Shown here: positions 51,823 through 59,560 of the stretch, in pieces
Position numbering within the stretch: the stretch's first letter is position 1
How the letters are laid out: each line of letters begins with the position of its first letter
Assembly (NCBI GenBank): GCA_017383485.1
Contig: JAFNXM010000022.1
Span: forward strand, 1 to 63,784
From: Bacteroidaceae bacterium
Lineage (GTDB): Bacteria > Bacteroidota > Bacteroidia > Bacteroidales > Bacteroidaceae
Direction: 5' to 3'
Length of the DNA stretch: 63,784 bases
The notes under the pieces: model-generated
Seen by the model: the letters and a program-made list of their open reading frames with translations, nothing else
Databases searched by the model: none
Told to the model about the DNA's origin: nothing
Program-made: the position numbers and the translations under genes

Positions 51823-53037
51823 ATGAGTACATACAAACTTTCCACTATCGAGGAAGCTCTGGAAGACTATAAGCAAGGTAAATTCCTGGTCGTGGTAGAT
51901 GACGAAGACCGCGAGAATGAAGGCGACTTGATCATGGCGGCAGAACTCGTCACTCCCGAAGCCGTAAACTTTATGTTGCACTGTGGCCGCGGCGTACTCT
52001 GCGCACCAATTACCAACGAAAGATGCAAGGAATTGGAACTGGATCGCCAAGTACAAAGCAACACCAGCATGCTCGGCACCCCATTCACCGTGACCGTGGA
52101 CAAATTGGAAGGCTGTACTACCGGCGTAAGTTGTCACGACCGTGCAGCAACCATTCGTGCTTTAGCAGATCCAACAAGCCGCCCCGAAACCTTCGGTCGC
52201 CCTGGACATATCAATCCGCTCTATGCCCAAGACCGTGGCGTCCTAGCTCGTGCTGGACACACCGAAGCAGCTGTTGACTTGTCACGCCTGGCAGGTTTGC
52301 AACCAGCCGCTTGTCTGATCGAAATCCTCAACGAGGACGGCACCATGGCTCGTATGCCACAATTGATGGAATTTGCCGAAAAGCACGGATTAAAGATCAT
52401 CACCATCAAGGACCTGATCGCCTATCGTCTGAAGAACGAATGTCTCGTAGAACGTGGCGAAGAAGTGGATATGCCTACTGAGCACGGACATTTCCGTCTG
52501 ATTCCCTTCCGCCAAAAAAGCAACAAGAAGGAGCACATCGCCTTGATCAAGGGAGAGTGGAAGGAAGACGAGCCAGTACTCGTACGCGTACACTCATCAT
52601 GTATGACTGGCGACATTTTTGGTTCGGCTCGCTGCGACTGCGGCGAACAATTGCACAAAGCCATGCGCATGGTGGAAGAAGAGGGCAAGGGCGTGGTACT
52701 CTACCTCAACCAAGAAGGTCGCGGCATCGGTTTGATGGCAAAAATTGCTGCTTACAAATTACAAGAACAAGGCTACGACACCGTAGATGCCAACTTGCAT
52801 TTAGGCTATGATTCTGACGAAAGAGATTATGGCGTAGGTGCGCAAATACTCAACCTGATTGGTGTACGCAAGATGCGACTGATGACCAACAATCCAGTAA
52901 AGCGTGTTGGTCTTGAAGCATACGGTCTTGAAATCGTAGAAAGCGTACCTATCGAAACTACACCCAATCCTTTCAATGAAACTTATCTTCGCACCAAGCA
53001 GGAAAGAATGGGACATGCCCTTCATCTGAAGAAGTAA
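51823..53037 (+). CDS. ribBA: RibBA: DHBP synthase / GTP cyclohydrolase II
   Basis: This bifunctional riboflavin enzyme has two domains. Residues ~1-205 ([30 protein letters not shown]) make 3,4-dihydroxy-2-butanone 4-phosphate. Residues ~210-404 ([20 protein letters not shown] with three zinc cysteines, [23 protein letters not shown]) make the GTP-derived pyrimidine. Both active sites look complete. It lies between the permease and the aminotransferase in the same direction, with ~100 bp gaps; no FMN riboswitch is evident upstream. Confidence 0.96.
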   Translation: MSTYKLSTIEEALEDYKQGKFLVVVDDEDRENEGDLIMAAELVTPEAVNFMLHCGRGVLCAPITNERCKELELDRQVQSNTSMLGTPFTVTVDKLEGCTTGVSCHDRAATIRALADPTSRPETFGRPGHINPLYAQDRGVLARAGHTEAAVDLSRLAGLQPAACLIEILNEDGTMARMPQLMEFAEKHGLKIITIKDLIAYRLKNECLVERGEEVDMPTEHGHFRLIPFRQKSNKKEHIALIKGEWKEDEPVLVRVHSSCMTGDIFGSARCDCGEQLHKAMRMVEEEGKGVVLYLNQEGRGIGLMAKIAAYKLQEQGYDTVDANLHLGYDSDERDYGVGAQILNLIGVRKMRLMTNNPVKRVGLEAYGLEIVESVPIETTPNPFNETYLRTKQERMGHALHLKK

Positions 53038-53151
53038 AAAACAATCCAGGTGGAACATCTAATAATTAAGGCTAAACGCTGAAGAATCAAAAGGCAGGCA
53101 ATTCCACTCCTTATATATTATATAGCAAACAAAATATAAAAACCTATACCT

Positions 53152-54348
53152 ATGAATAAATTATCAGATCGTCTGAACAGACTTGCCACATCTGCCACAT
53201 TGGCTATGTCTCAAAAGAGCAGCGAGCTCAAAGCTCAGGGCGTTGACGTCATCAACCTCAGTGTCGGCGAACCAGACTTTAATACACCAGATCATATCAA
53301 GGCTGCAGCAATCAAGGCAGTTGAAGAAAATTTCTCACGCTACTCTCCCGTCCCAGGATATCCTGCATTGAGAGAAGCCATCGTTCAAAAGTTGAAAAAC
53401 GAGAACGGGCTCGAGTACACAGCAGCACAGATTTCATGCGCAAACGGCGCAAAGCAAAGCGTATGTAATGCCGTATTGACAATTGTCAACGACGGTGACG
53501 AAGTGATCGTACCAGCACCTTATTGGGTAAGTTATCCCGATATGGTGAAGTTGGCTGGTGGTACTCCTGTATTTATCCCAGCAGGTATTGAACAAGACTT
53601 CAAAATCACTCCAGCACAACTTGAAGCGGCAATTACGCCCAAGACTCGTGCTATCATCCTTTGTTCGCCCAGCAACCCTACAGGTTCAGTTTACAGCAAG
53701 GCGGAATTGGCTGCATTGGCAGAAGTTTTGGCTAAACACGAACGCGTGATTATCCTCGCAGATGAAATCTACGAGCATATCAACTACATCGGCAAGCACG
53801 AAAGTATTGCACAATTTGAAAATATCAGAGACCGCGTCGTTATCATCAACGGTGTGTCAAAAGCATACGCTATGACAGGCTGGCGCATCGGCTTCATCGC
53901 TGGTCCAGAATGGATCGTGAAGGGATGCAACAAGTTGCAAGGTCAATATACCAGTGGTCCCTGCTCAGTTTCACAAAAGGCAGCTGAAGCAGCCTACGTA
54001 GGCTCGCAAGAATGCGTTGCAGAAATGCGTGTAGCCTTCGCTCGCCGTCGCGACTTAATCGTGAAATTGGCAAAGGAAATTCCTGGTTTGGAAGTCAACG
54101 AGCCACAAGGTGCATTCTACCTTTTCCCCAAATGTAGCGCCTTCTATGGCAAGGCAGACACCAACGGCAAAGTGATCAACACTTCTGACGATTTGGCATT
54201 CTACCTATTGGAACGTGCACATGTTGCGACTGTAGGCGGCGATGCCTTTGGTTCTCCCGAATGCTTCCGTATGAGCTACGCAACAAGCGACGAGAATATC
54301 GTAGAAGCTATGCGCCGCATCAAAGAAGCTTTGGCCGAATTGAAATAA
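53152..54348 (+). CDS. Pyridoxal-phosphate aminotransferase (AspC-like)
   Basis: A 398-residue class I/II aminotransferase, probably aspartate aminotransferase type Ib. Visible motifs are INLSVGEPDFNTPDHI, CSPSNPTGSVYS (cofactor-binding Asn) and NGVSKAYAMTGWRIGF with the PLP lysine, followed by an arginine that binds the substrate carboxylate (SYATSDENI region). It transfers amino groups between aspartate and oxoglutarate; other keto acids are possible. A 23 bp tandem repeat follows right after the stop codon. Confidence 0.9.
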   Translation: MNKLSDRLNRLATSATLAMSQKSSELKAQGVDVINLSVGEPDFNTPDHIKAAAIKAVEENFSRYSPVPGYPALREAIVQKLKNENGLEYTAAQISCANGAKQSVCNAVLTIVNDGDEVIVPAPYWVSYPDMVKLAGGTPVFIPAGIEQDFKITPAQLEAAITPKTRAIILCSPSNPTGSVYSKAELAALAEVLAKHERVIILADEIYEHINYIGKHESIAQFENIRDRVVIINGVSKAYAMTGWRIGFIAGPEWIVKGCNKLQGQYTSGPCSVSQKAAEAAYVGSQECVAEMRVAFARRRDLIVKLAKEIPGLEVNEPQGAFYLFPKCSAFYGKADTNGKVINTSDDLAFYLLERAHVATVGGDAFGSPECFRMSYATSDENIVEAMRRIKEALAELK

Positions 54349-54361
54349 CTAATTATAAGTT

Positions 54362-54500
54362 GACAAGTTTTCAGTAAACAAGTGGACAAGTTTTCAGTAA
54401 ACAAGTGGACAAGTTATAACGAGTTGGCAGTTTTATAGTAAACAAGTTGACAAGTTTTCAGTAAACGAGTTAACAAGTATTAGCTAACGTGTTGACTTTT
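54362..54500. repeat. 23 bp tandem repeat after the aminotransferase gene
   Basis: GACAAGTTTTCAGTAAACAA(GTG) units start at 54362, 54385 and 54408, and degenerate copies continue to about 54500 (GACAAGTTTTCAGTAAACGA, GTTAACAAG, GTGTTGAC). Spacing is exactly 23 bp for the first three. Confidence 0.8.
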
Positions 54501-54513
54501 GATTATAGAAAAT

Positions 54514-54563
54514 GGATGCTATGTCTGGGATTATTTCCATAAAGCATAGCATCCTTTTCTTTT
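54514..54563 (+). terminator. Terminator after the aminotransferase gene
   Basis: GGATGCTATG (54514-54523) pairs with CATAGCATCC (54545-54554), followed by TTTTCTTTTC. Confidence 0.8.
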
Positions 54564-54574
54564 CTTCAAACAAA

Positions 54575-54622
54575 AATACAAAAAAAGGAAATGGTCTGCC
54601 GAATATATCCGACAGACCATTT
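54575..54622 (-). terminator. efp terminator
   Basis: On the minus strand AAATGGTCTG pairs with CAGACCATTT around a 14 nt loop, followed by CCTTTTTTTG. Confidence 0.8.
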
Positions 54623-54644
54623 ATCTATATAGGTATAATTTGAA

Positions 54645-55211
54645 TTATGCCTTTACACGGTTTACGTAAGAACCATCGCGAGTGTCAACTTCGATAGTTT
54701 CGCCTTCGTTGATGAACAAAGGTACGCGAACTTCAGCACCTGTTTCAACAGTAGCAGGTTTAGTAGTGTTTGTTGCTGTATCGCCCTTCAAACCTGGTTC
54801 TGTGTAAGTAATCTTAAGTTGAGTCTTAACAGGCATTTCAGCGTAGAGAATAGTTTCTGTAGAAGCATCGCTTACTACTTCCACTACGTCTCCTTCCTTC
54901 ATAAAGTCAACACCTGTGATCAAGTCCTTAGCGATAGGAGCTTGATCGAAAGTTTCTTGGTTCATGAAGATATAGTCTTCGCCTTCCATGTAGAGATATT
55001 GGTAAGGACGACGTTCTACGCGAACATCTTCCAAAGCTTCGCCGATATTGAAGCGCTTTTCGAGTACACGACCAGAAACTACGTCCTTCAATGTAGTACG
55101 CATGATAGTGTTACCCTTACCTGGCTTCACGTGAAGGAAGTCGATGCAGAAATAGAGCTTGCCGTCCAAGCGGATGCAAGTACCCTTCTTGATGTCTTGT
55201 GATTTAATCAT
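54645..55211 (-). CDS. efp: Elongation factor P
   Basis: EF-P helps ribosomes through polyproline stretches. The 188-residue protein has the three OB-like domains and the modified-lysine loop FLHVKPGKGNTIMRT, with the loop lysine at residue 32. Lysine here suggests the EpmA-type beta-lysylation or no modification, rather than rhamnosylation (arginine) as in some pseudomonads. A -7 box (minus-strand TAAATTTG at 55246-55253) lies ~35 bp upstream. Terminator at 54575. Confidence 0.96.
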   Translation of the reverse strand: MIKSQDIKKGTCIRLDGKLYFCIDFLHVKPGKGNTIMRTTLKDVVSGRVLEKRFNIGEALEDVRVERRPYQYLYMEGEDYIFMNQETFDQAPIAKDLITGVDFMKEGDVVEVVSDASTETILYAEMPVKTQLKITYTEPGLKGDTATNTTKPATVETGAEVRVPLFINEGETIEVDTRDGSYVNRVKA

Positions 55212-55318
55212 TGTATTTAATATTATATAAATTTATTTTGCGCGGCAAATTTAGTGCTTTTTTCTGAAATCCAAGCACTCGCATAAGATGTTTTTAGCAT
55301 TTCGGAGCAGACGATACC

Positions 55319-56779
55319 TTATTTTTGCTTTTTACGAAGAATTTTAGCAAAGATAAAAGCCACACATTCTTTCCAAATCTGCACTTTGGCTAATTGCATG
55401 ATCATAGCATAAATTATTACGGCAACGACAATCTTTGCCAGTAAACAGAGCAGGAGATTTGAGATAAAGTAGCCTACGCATGCGGCTCCACCAATAGCGA
55501 GAAGTGCAGCGAACAGGAAAGGCAGGATGTCCCCTAAAGTCTGTAGTACAGTAATACCTGAAAGGCGGCGCGCCAAGATACTCCACACAAAGAGCCATAA
55601 TACATTGAGTGCAGAGATGCCGTACAATAATATTTGCACGCCGTAAGGATACAGGAGCAGAACAAGGGTTAATTGCAACACCAAGAAGGCTGCAGTAGAG
55701 CAAAGGTAAGTCGTACTCTGCTGCTTGCTGATGATGAGGTTGGAGAATAGCTGGCAGAGAGGCAATACAGCACCTACCACGGAGAGTGTCTGTAGATAGG
55801 GCACACAGGGCAACCATTTTTCGCCAATTGTCAAGGGGATAAATTCAGGAGCAATCACTGCGAAGCCAAACAGTGCAGGAAAAGATAACATCGCCGTGAA
55901 GCGTAGCATTTTTCTAAAGATTCTGACTTGCCGCCCTTCCTCTTCATTCACACTGGCCAGAACTGGCTGCGCCACATTACCCACCATATTTGTCAGTAAA
56001 GTAGAGCACATCGTATTCCATTTATTAGCCTGAGAATATTGTCCCACCTGCTTGTCGGGATAGTAGTGTCCAAGGATGGTTTGCAGGAACTGATTGTTGA
56101 GTGTAGTAAGGAGATTTGTCACCAACAAACGGCTACCGAAGCCAAATATTTTGAAAGCAGGACGCAGGTCTATATTAAATGACGGACGCCAAGGCGAGAA
56201 ATACCATATCAAAGCTGTGTAGATCATTTTATAACTCAGATCCATCACAACCAAGCTCCATACACCCCACCCTGCTATGGCTGCAATAATCGCAAATACA
56301 CCCGAGAGCATCGAGGATAGCACCTGCGACATGGTCTTCTGCTTGACCATGAGATTTCTGAAGAGATAAGCTGCATGAGCCGTCCCCATACTGGAAAAGA
56401 CGAAGCCTATAAATATCACACGTCCCAGCAATGTCAATTCGGGTGTGTGATTAAATTCTGCAATCAAGGGGGCGCAGAAAAACAGTGCGACATAAACCGT
56501 CACGCTGACCATCATGCTCAGCCAGAACACAGCATTGAAATCCTCGTGCCGTGCTTCTTTTTTCACACAAAGCGCACTTGTGAATCCACCCTCTTGCAGA
56601 TTTCCCGCAATCACAGAGAAGGCGGTAAGCATCGCTACCATACCATAATCTTCCACAGAAAGTATGTTGGCCAATACGATACCTATCAGCATCATCACCA
56701 CTTGCTGCGTGCCATTGCTCAGGGCTGCCCAAAAGAAGCCTTTAGCCGTACTTTCTTTCAAATTGGATATATTTGACAT
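55319..56779 (-). CDS. Polysaccharide flippase (Wzx-like, MOP superfamily)
   Basis: A 486-residue membrane protein with about 12-14 spans and the MOP/PST start KGFFWAALSNGTQQVVMMLI. It resembles oligosaccharide/LPS flippases (VFFSSMGTAHAAY-like region, GSRLLVTNLLTTLNNQFLQT, YSQANKWN). It would flip lipid-linked sugar units across the inner membrane. The divergent GT2 gene (56893) supports a surface-polysaccharide role. A minus-strand -7-like TAATTTTG lies at 56811-56818. Confidence 0.88.
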   Translation of the reverse strand: MSNISNLKESTAKGFFWAALSNGTQQVVMMLIGIVLANILSVEDYGMVAMLTAFSVIAGNLQEGGFTSALCVKKEARHEDFNAVFWLSMMVSVTVYVALFFCAPLIAEFNHTPELTLLGRVIFIGFVFSSMGTAHAAYLFRNLMVKQKTMSQVLSSMLSGVFAIIAAIAGWGVWSLVVMDLSYKMIYTALIWYFSPWRPSFNIDLRPAFKIFGFGSRLLVTNLLTTLNNQFLQTILGHYYPDKQVGQYSQANKWNTMCSTLLTNMVGNVAQPVLASVNEEEGRQVRIFRKMLRFTAMLSFPALFGFAVIAPEFIPLTIGEKWLPCVPYLQTLSVVGAVLPLCQLFSNLIISKQQSTTYLCSTAAFLVLQLTLVLLLYPYGVQILLYGISALNVLWLFVWSILARRLSGITVLQTLGDILPFLFAALLAIGGAACVGYFISNLLLCLLAKIVVAVIIYAMIMQLAKVQIWKECVAFIFAKILRKKQK

Positions 56780-56851
56780 GCTAAAATTAAAAAGATACCA
56801 GATTCGCCTGCAAAATTAGAGAATAAATCTCACACTTAACGAAGTAATTAG

Positions 56852-56859
56852 TAATTTTG
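56852..56859 (+). promoter_or_regulatory. Likely -7 box of the GT2 gene
   Basis: TAATTTTG matches TAnnTTTG, 33 bp before the ATG at 56893; no clear TTTG lies upstream. Confidence 0.4.
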
Positions 56860-56892
56860 TCCATCATTTGACATCAAAATATTTTGCCTACT

Positions 56893-57897
56893 ATGCCATC
56901 ATCTTCTACCACTATACCACGCATCTCGGTAGTCATGTGTACTTATAATGGTGCTACCTATTTAGCCGAGCAAATGGAATCTTTGCTACACCAAAGCCTT
57001 TTGCCTTATGAAATCATTATCCAGGATGATGGTAGCAAGGACCAAACTGCCGAGATTGCTACCGAATATGCCCAGCGGTACGACATTGTACAATTTTACC
57101 GTCACACTGGCACCCCTGGTATCAATCGCAATTTCTTCTCGGCCATGCATCGTGCCACAGGGGAGTTGATTGCTATTTGCGATCAAGATGATATTTGGGA
57201 ATTGGACAAACTCGAAACACAAGTTGCCGCTTTGGGCGACAAATTACTAGTAGGAGGTATCAGCCGTCCCTTTGCCACAGATGGCACAGCCGTATCATTT
57301 GATAGCCGGGTACCCAACATCGACTTACTACGTATGATGTATGTGGGCATGATGCCTGGGCACACACAATTATTCCGTCGGGAACTGCTCACGCTATTAC
57401 CCGAAAATACCTTTTTCATGTACGATTTGCAAACACAGGCCTACGCAGCCGCTGCCGAGAGTATTGCCTACGTGCCACGCGTAGTGGTCAATCAGCGACG
57501 CCACCTCAGTGCGGCTACATATAATGCCCCGACCGACCGCAGCCATAGTATAGGCAACATCGTTCGTTCTGCATGCGAAAGCCTGCGTATCTACAAGGCG
57601 CTACGTCCCAACATCCGTAATCGTTTTGCTCAGTGGGAAGATTTTCTCACCAAGACAAAACTTGACACTCCCGTCGTGCATGATGCTCTGCGAATGGCAC
57701 GATTGCAACAATCACGAACTCTGTGGGGATGGTTGTGCTTGACAGCATTCTGCATCAAGCATCGCCACCGCTTATTCCACGCTCGCGAGACGCGTAGCCT
57801 GCTAGCCATCCTGCGCGGTGCATTCTTCCCCATCTCGTGCGCCACATATTATAAATATCTATTGAAAGATGCCAAATACAAGGGCACTGCGCCATAA
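56893..57897 (+). CDS. Family 2 glycosyltransferase
   Basis: A ~334-residue GT-A type enzyme: VVMCTYNGATYLAEQMESLL, the DDGSKDQTAEIA nucleotide loop and the metal-binding DxD-like CDQDDIWELDK (residues ~97-107). It would transfer a sugar to a polysaccharide or lipid-linked glycan. The ATG at 56893 is preferred to a TTG at 56884, since the frame before it adds only three residues. Divergent from the flippase. Confidence 0.88.
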   Translation: MPSSSTTIPRISVVMCTYNGATYLAEQMESLLHQSLLPYEIIIQDDGSKDQTAEIATEYAQRYDIVQFYRHTGTPGINRNFFSAMHRATGELIAICDQDDIWELDKLETQVAALGDKLLVGGISRPFATDGTAVSFDSRVPNIDLLRMMYVGMMPGHTQLFRRELLTLLPENTFFMYDLQTQAYAAAAESIAYVPRVVVNQRRHLSAATYNAPTDRSHSIGNIVRSACESLRIYKALRPNIRNRFAQWEDFLTKTKLDTPVVHDALRMARLQQSRTLWGWLCLTAFCIKHRHRLFHARETRSLLAILRGAFFPISCATYYKYLLKDAKYKGTAP

Positions 57898-57958
57898 AAA
57901 AGCCCTACTCTGCCAAGCAGTAATTAAGCATTAGAAATTAGGCAGAAAAGCCAACTTT

Positions 57959-58042
57959 CACGAGCCGTCGCGAAATTTAAAAAAGGTCTAGGTTTTTTAA
58001 AATTTCGCGACGGCTCGTTGAAAAAAGGTTAAGACTTTTTTC
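57959..58042. repeat. Modular intergenic repeat, copy h (near-perfect palindrome)
   Basis: The left arm 57960-57984 (starts ACGAGCCGTCGCG) and the right arm 57993-58018 (ends CGCGACGGCTCGT) are inverted copies differing by one inserted base, with loop GGTCTAGG. A tail GTTGAAAAAAGGTTAAGACT, then TTTTTT, matches copy e. Confidence 0.75.
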
Positions 58043-58222
58043 TAACACATAAAATCACAGAGATACAGTTCTGAGACACGCCCCGTCTCTATATCCACTT
58101 CTTGATTTTTGAAAACACTTTTGATTATTTGTTCAAAACAGACAACTCAGTAAATTACTGAAAGTTGCGTTTAACACTTATATTTTTAACACAAAATGAG
58201 ATGTGATTTTTGCAAAATCCAC

Positions 58223-58253
58223 TTTGCATTTATTAAAGAAAATATTACCTTTG
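58223..58253 (+). promoter_or_regulatory. nuo operon promoter, TTTG-N19-TACCTTTG
   Basis: TTTG (58223-58226), exactly 19 bp, TACCTTTG (58246-58253). One of the best matches in the window. Transcription would start near 58260, ~320 nt before the nuoA ATG. Confidence 0.7.
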
Positions 58254-58257
58254 CGGT

Positions 58258-58577
58258 TGCTTAAAAGACGAACAGTGTGAAAAAGGGTAATCATCACATG
58301 CCTGCCGACATGGCAGCAAAGTGGTATATATATTTGAAAAGCGAGGAGCAAGCGTGCTCTTTGCCATTATTTTGATGTCCGTGCTCTGGTATGCTCTGCA
58401 TGCTGTGGGTGCGGCAGTTCGTTTTTAAGCCCCTGATGCCGCAGCGATGCGCCATCGCCACCCTTAGCTTTGTACATATGCACCGATTCTGTGAAGTGTT
58501 GTGACGAAGTATTCAGACACACTGTTTGGCTTTTGAAGTAAAAAGAAAATTTAGTATTAACAATAACACAAAAGAGT
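58258..58577 (+). ncRNA. Structured nuo leader with three mini-ORFs (candidate)
   Basis: The leader is GC-rich against AT-rich surroundings and can form several stems: GAGCA/TGCTC, GGGTG/CACCC with TGCGGCA/TGCCGCA inside, and GCGATG/CATCGC. Three short ORFs run in series: 58298-58375 (25 aa, MPADMAAKWYIYLKSEEQ...), 58375-58428 (17 aa, overlapping the previous stop as TGATG) and 58436-58504 (22 aa). They could be leader peptides or chance. I matched it to no known RNA (not tmRNA, SRP or RNase P by signature). It could be a regulatory 5' UTR of nuo or a separate RNA. Confidence 0.4.
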
Positions 58578-58928
58578 ATGAACTTTACCTTATTTGTCAC
58601 AGCTTTGTCGACAGGTATCTTGTTCGTTGCCGTTGTGACGATTTTGGCTAAACTGATTTCGCCACGCAGTTTCAACGAGCAAAAGGAAGAGCCCTACGAA
58701 TGTGGTATCCCTACACGCGGCCGCTCATGGATGCAGTTCCGCATAGGTTACTACTTGTTTGCCATCCTCTTCCTGATGTTCGATGTGGAAACGATGTTCC
58801 TCTATCCTTGGGCCATCGTGATGAGTGAGTTGGGACCCAATGGCCTCTACTGCGTGCTCTTCTTCCTCTTTGTCTTAGTTCTGGGCTTGGCATACGCCTG
58901 GAAGAAAGGAGCTTTGAAATGGCAATGA
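58578..58928 (+). CDS. nuoA: NADH-quinone oxidoreductase subunit A
   Basis: A 116-residue three-span membrane subunit of the proton-pumping arm, with the conserved [16 protein letters not shown] loop that contacts NuoB/H and the [20 protein letters not shown] region carrying the functional DVE acidic residues. It starts the operon and overlaps nuoB by 10 bp. Confidence 0.93.
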   Translation: MNFTLFVTALSTGILFVAVVTILAKLISPRSFNEQKEEPYECGIPTRGRSWMQFRIGYYLFAILFLMFDVETMFLYPWAIVMSELGPNGLYCVLFFLFVLVLGLAYAWKKGALKWQ

Positions 58929-59557
58929 TGAAGAAACCTAAGATTAAAAACATTCCTTACGAGGAATTCAAGGACAATGAAACGTTCGAACAATTGGTGG
59001 CCGAACTCAATCAAAACGGCACCAATGTTATCGTAAGAACCCTGGACGAATTGATCGACTGGGGTCGCTCGAATTCATTGTGGCCATTGACCTTTGCCAC
59101 CAGTTGCTGTGGTATAGAATTTATGGCGACCTGTGCTGCACGTTACGATATCGCACGTTTCGGATTTGAGATTACGCGTAATAGTCCTCGTCAAGCCGAC
59201 GTGATATTAGTAAGTGGTACAATCACAACAAAGATGGCGCCCGTATTGAAACGTCTGTATGATCAAATGGCAGACCCCAAGTACGTAGTAGCAGTAGGTG
59301 GATGTGCTATTTCTGGCGGTCCTTTCTGCAAATCCTACCACGTAGTGAAAGGTGTAGACCAAGTGATTCCGGTGGACGTATATGTGCCAGGTTGTCCCCC
59401 AAGACCCGAATCATTCCTCTATGGTATGATGCAATTGCAAAGAAAGGTCAAGGCGGAAAACTTCTTTGGTACAACCAATCGCAAGGAAAATGACCCCTAT
59501 AGCTTGAAGATGGACAAGGAGAATGAACAAATTCTAAACGAACTGGAGGAGGCTTAA
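58919..59557 (+). CDS. nuoB: NADH-quinone oxidoreductase subunit B
   Basis: A 212-residue peripheral-arm subunit that holds cluster N2. Ligands are visible: the adjacent cysteines in [19 protein letters not shown], and the later [10 protein letters not shown] and [13 protein letters not shown]. The start overlaps nuoA, with GGAG 13 bp upstream as a ribosome site. nuoCD follows after 3 bp. Confidence 0.95.
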   Translation: MAMMKKPKIKNIPYEEFKDNETFEQLVAELNQNGTNVIVRTLDELIDWGRSNSLWPLTFATSCCGIEFMATCAARYDIARFGFEITRNSPRQADVILVSGTITTKMAPVLKRLYDQMADPKYVVAVGGCAISGGPFCKSYHVVKGVDQVIPVDVYVPGCPPRPESFLYGMMQLQRKVKAENFFGTTNRKENDPYSLKMDKENEQILNELEEA

Positions 59558-59560
59558 ACT

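Larger units (their letters stand above)
54349..54644. other. 300 bp convergent gap with 23 bp repeats and two terminators
   Basis: It holds a degenerate 23 bp tandem repeat (54362-54500), a rightward terminator (54514-54563) and the leftward efp terminator (54575-54622). No ORF is supported. Confidence 0.75.
57898..58577. other. 680 bp gap with repeat, nuo promoter and leader
   Basis: It contains modular repeat copy h (57959-58042), the nuo promoter (58223-58253) and a ~320 nt structured leader (58258-58577). No standard-length gene is supported. Confidence 0.7.

Noticed and set aside
54362-54500. CRISPR array
   Set aside because: Units follow each other without spacers and no cas genes are present; it is a plain tandem repeat.
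58258-58577. Known large RNA (tmRNA, SRP RNA, RNase P RNA) in the nuo leader
   Set aside because: None of the diagnostic motifs I know (tmRNA resume-tag/acceptor end, SRP GGAAG tetraloop region, RNase P GAGGAAAGUC) is present.
58367-58675. 102-aa minus-strand ORF over the nuo leader and nuoA
   Set aside because: It overlaps the start of nuoA on the opposite strand and covers the structured leader; no family is recognisable and the nuo promoter fits the plus strand.
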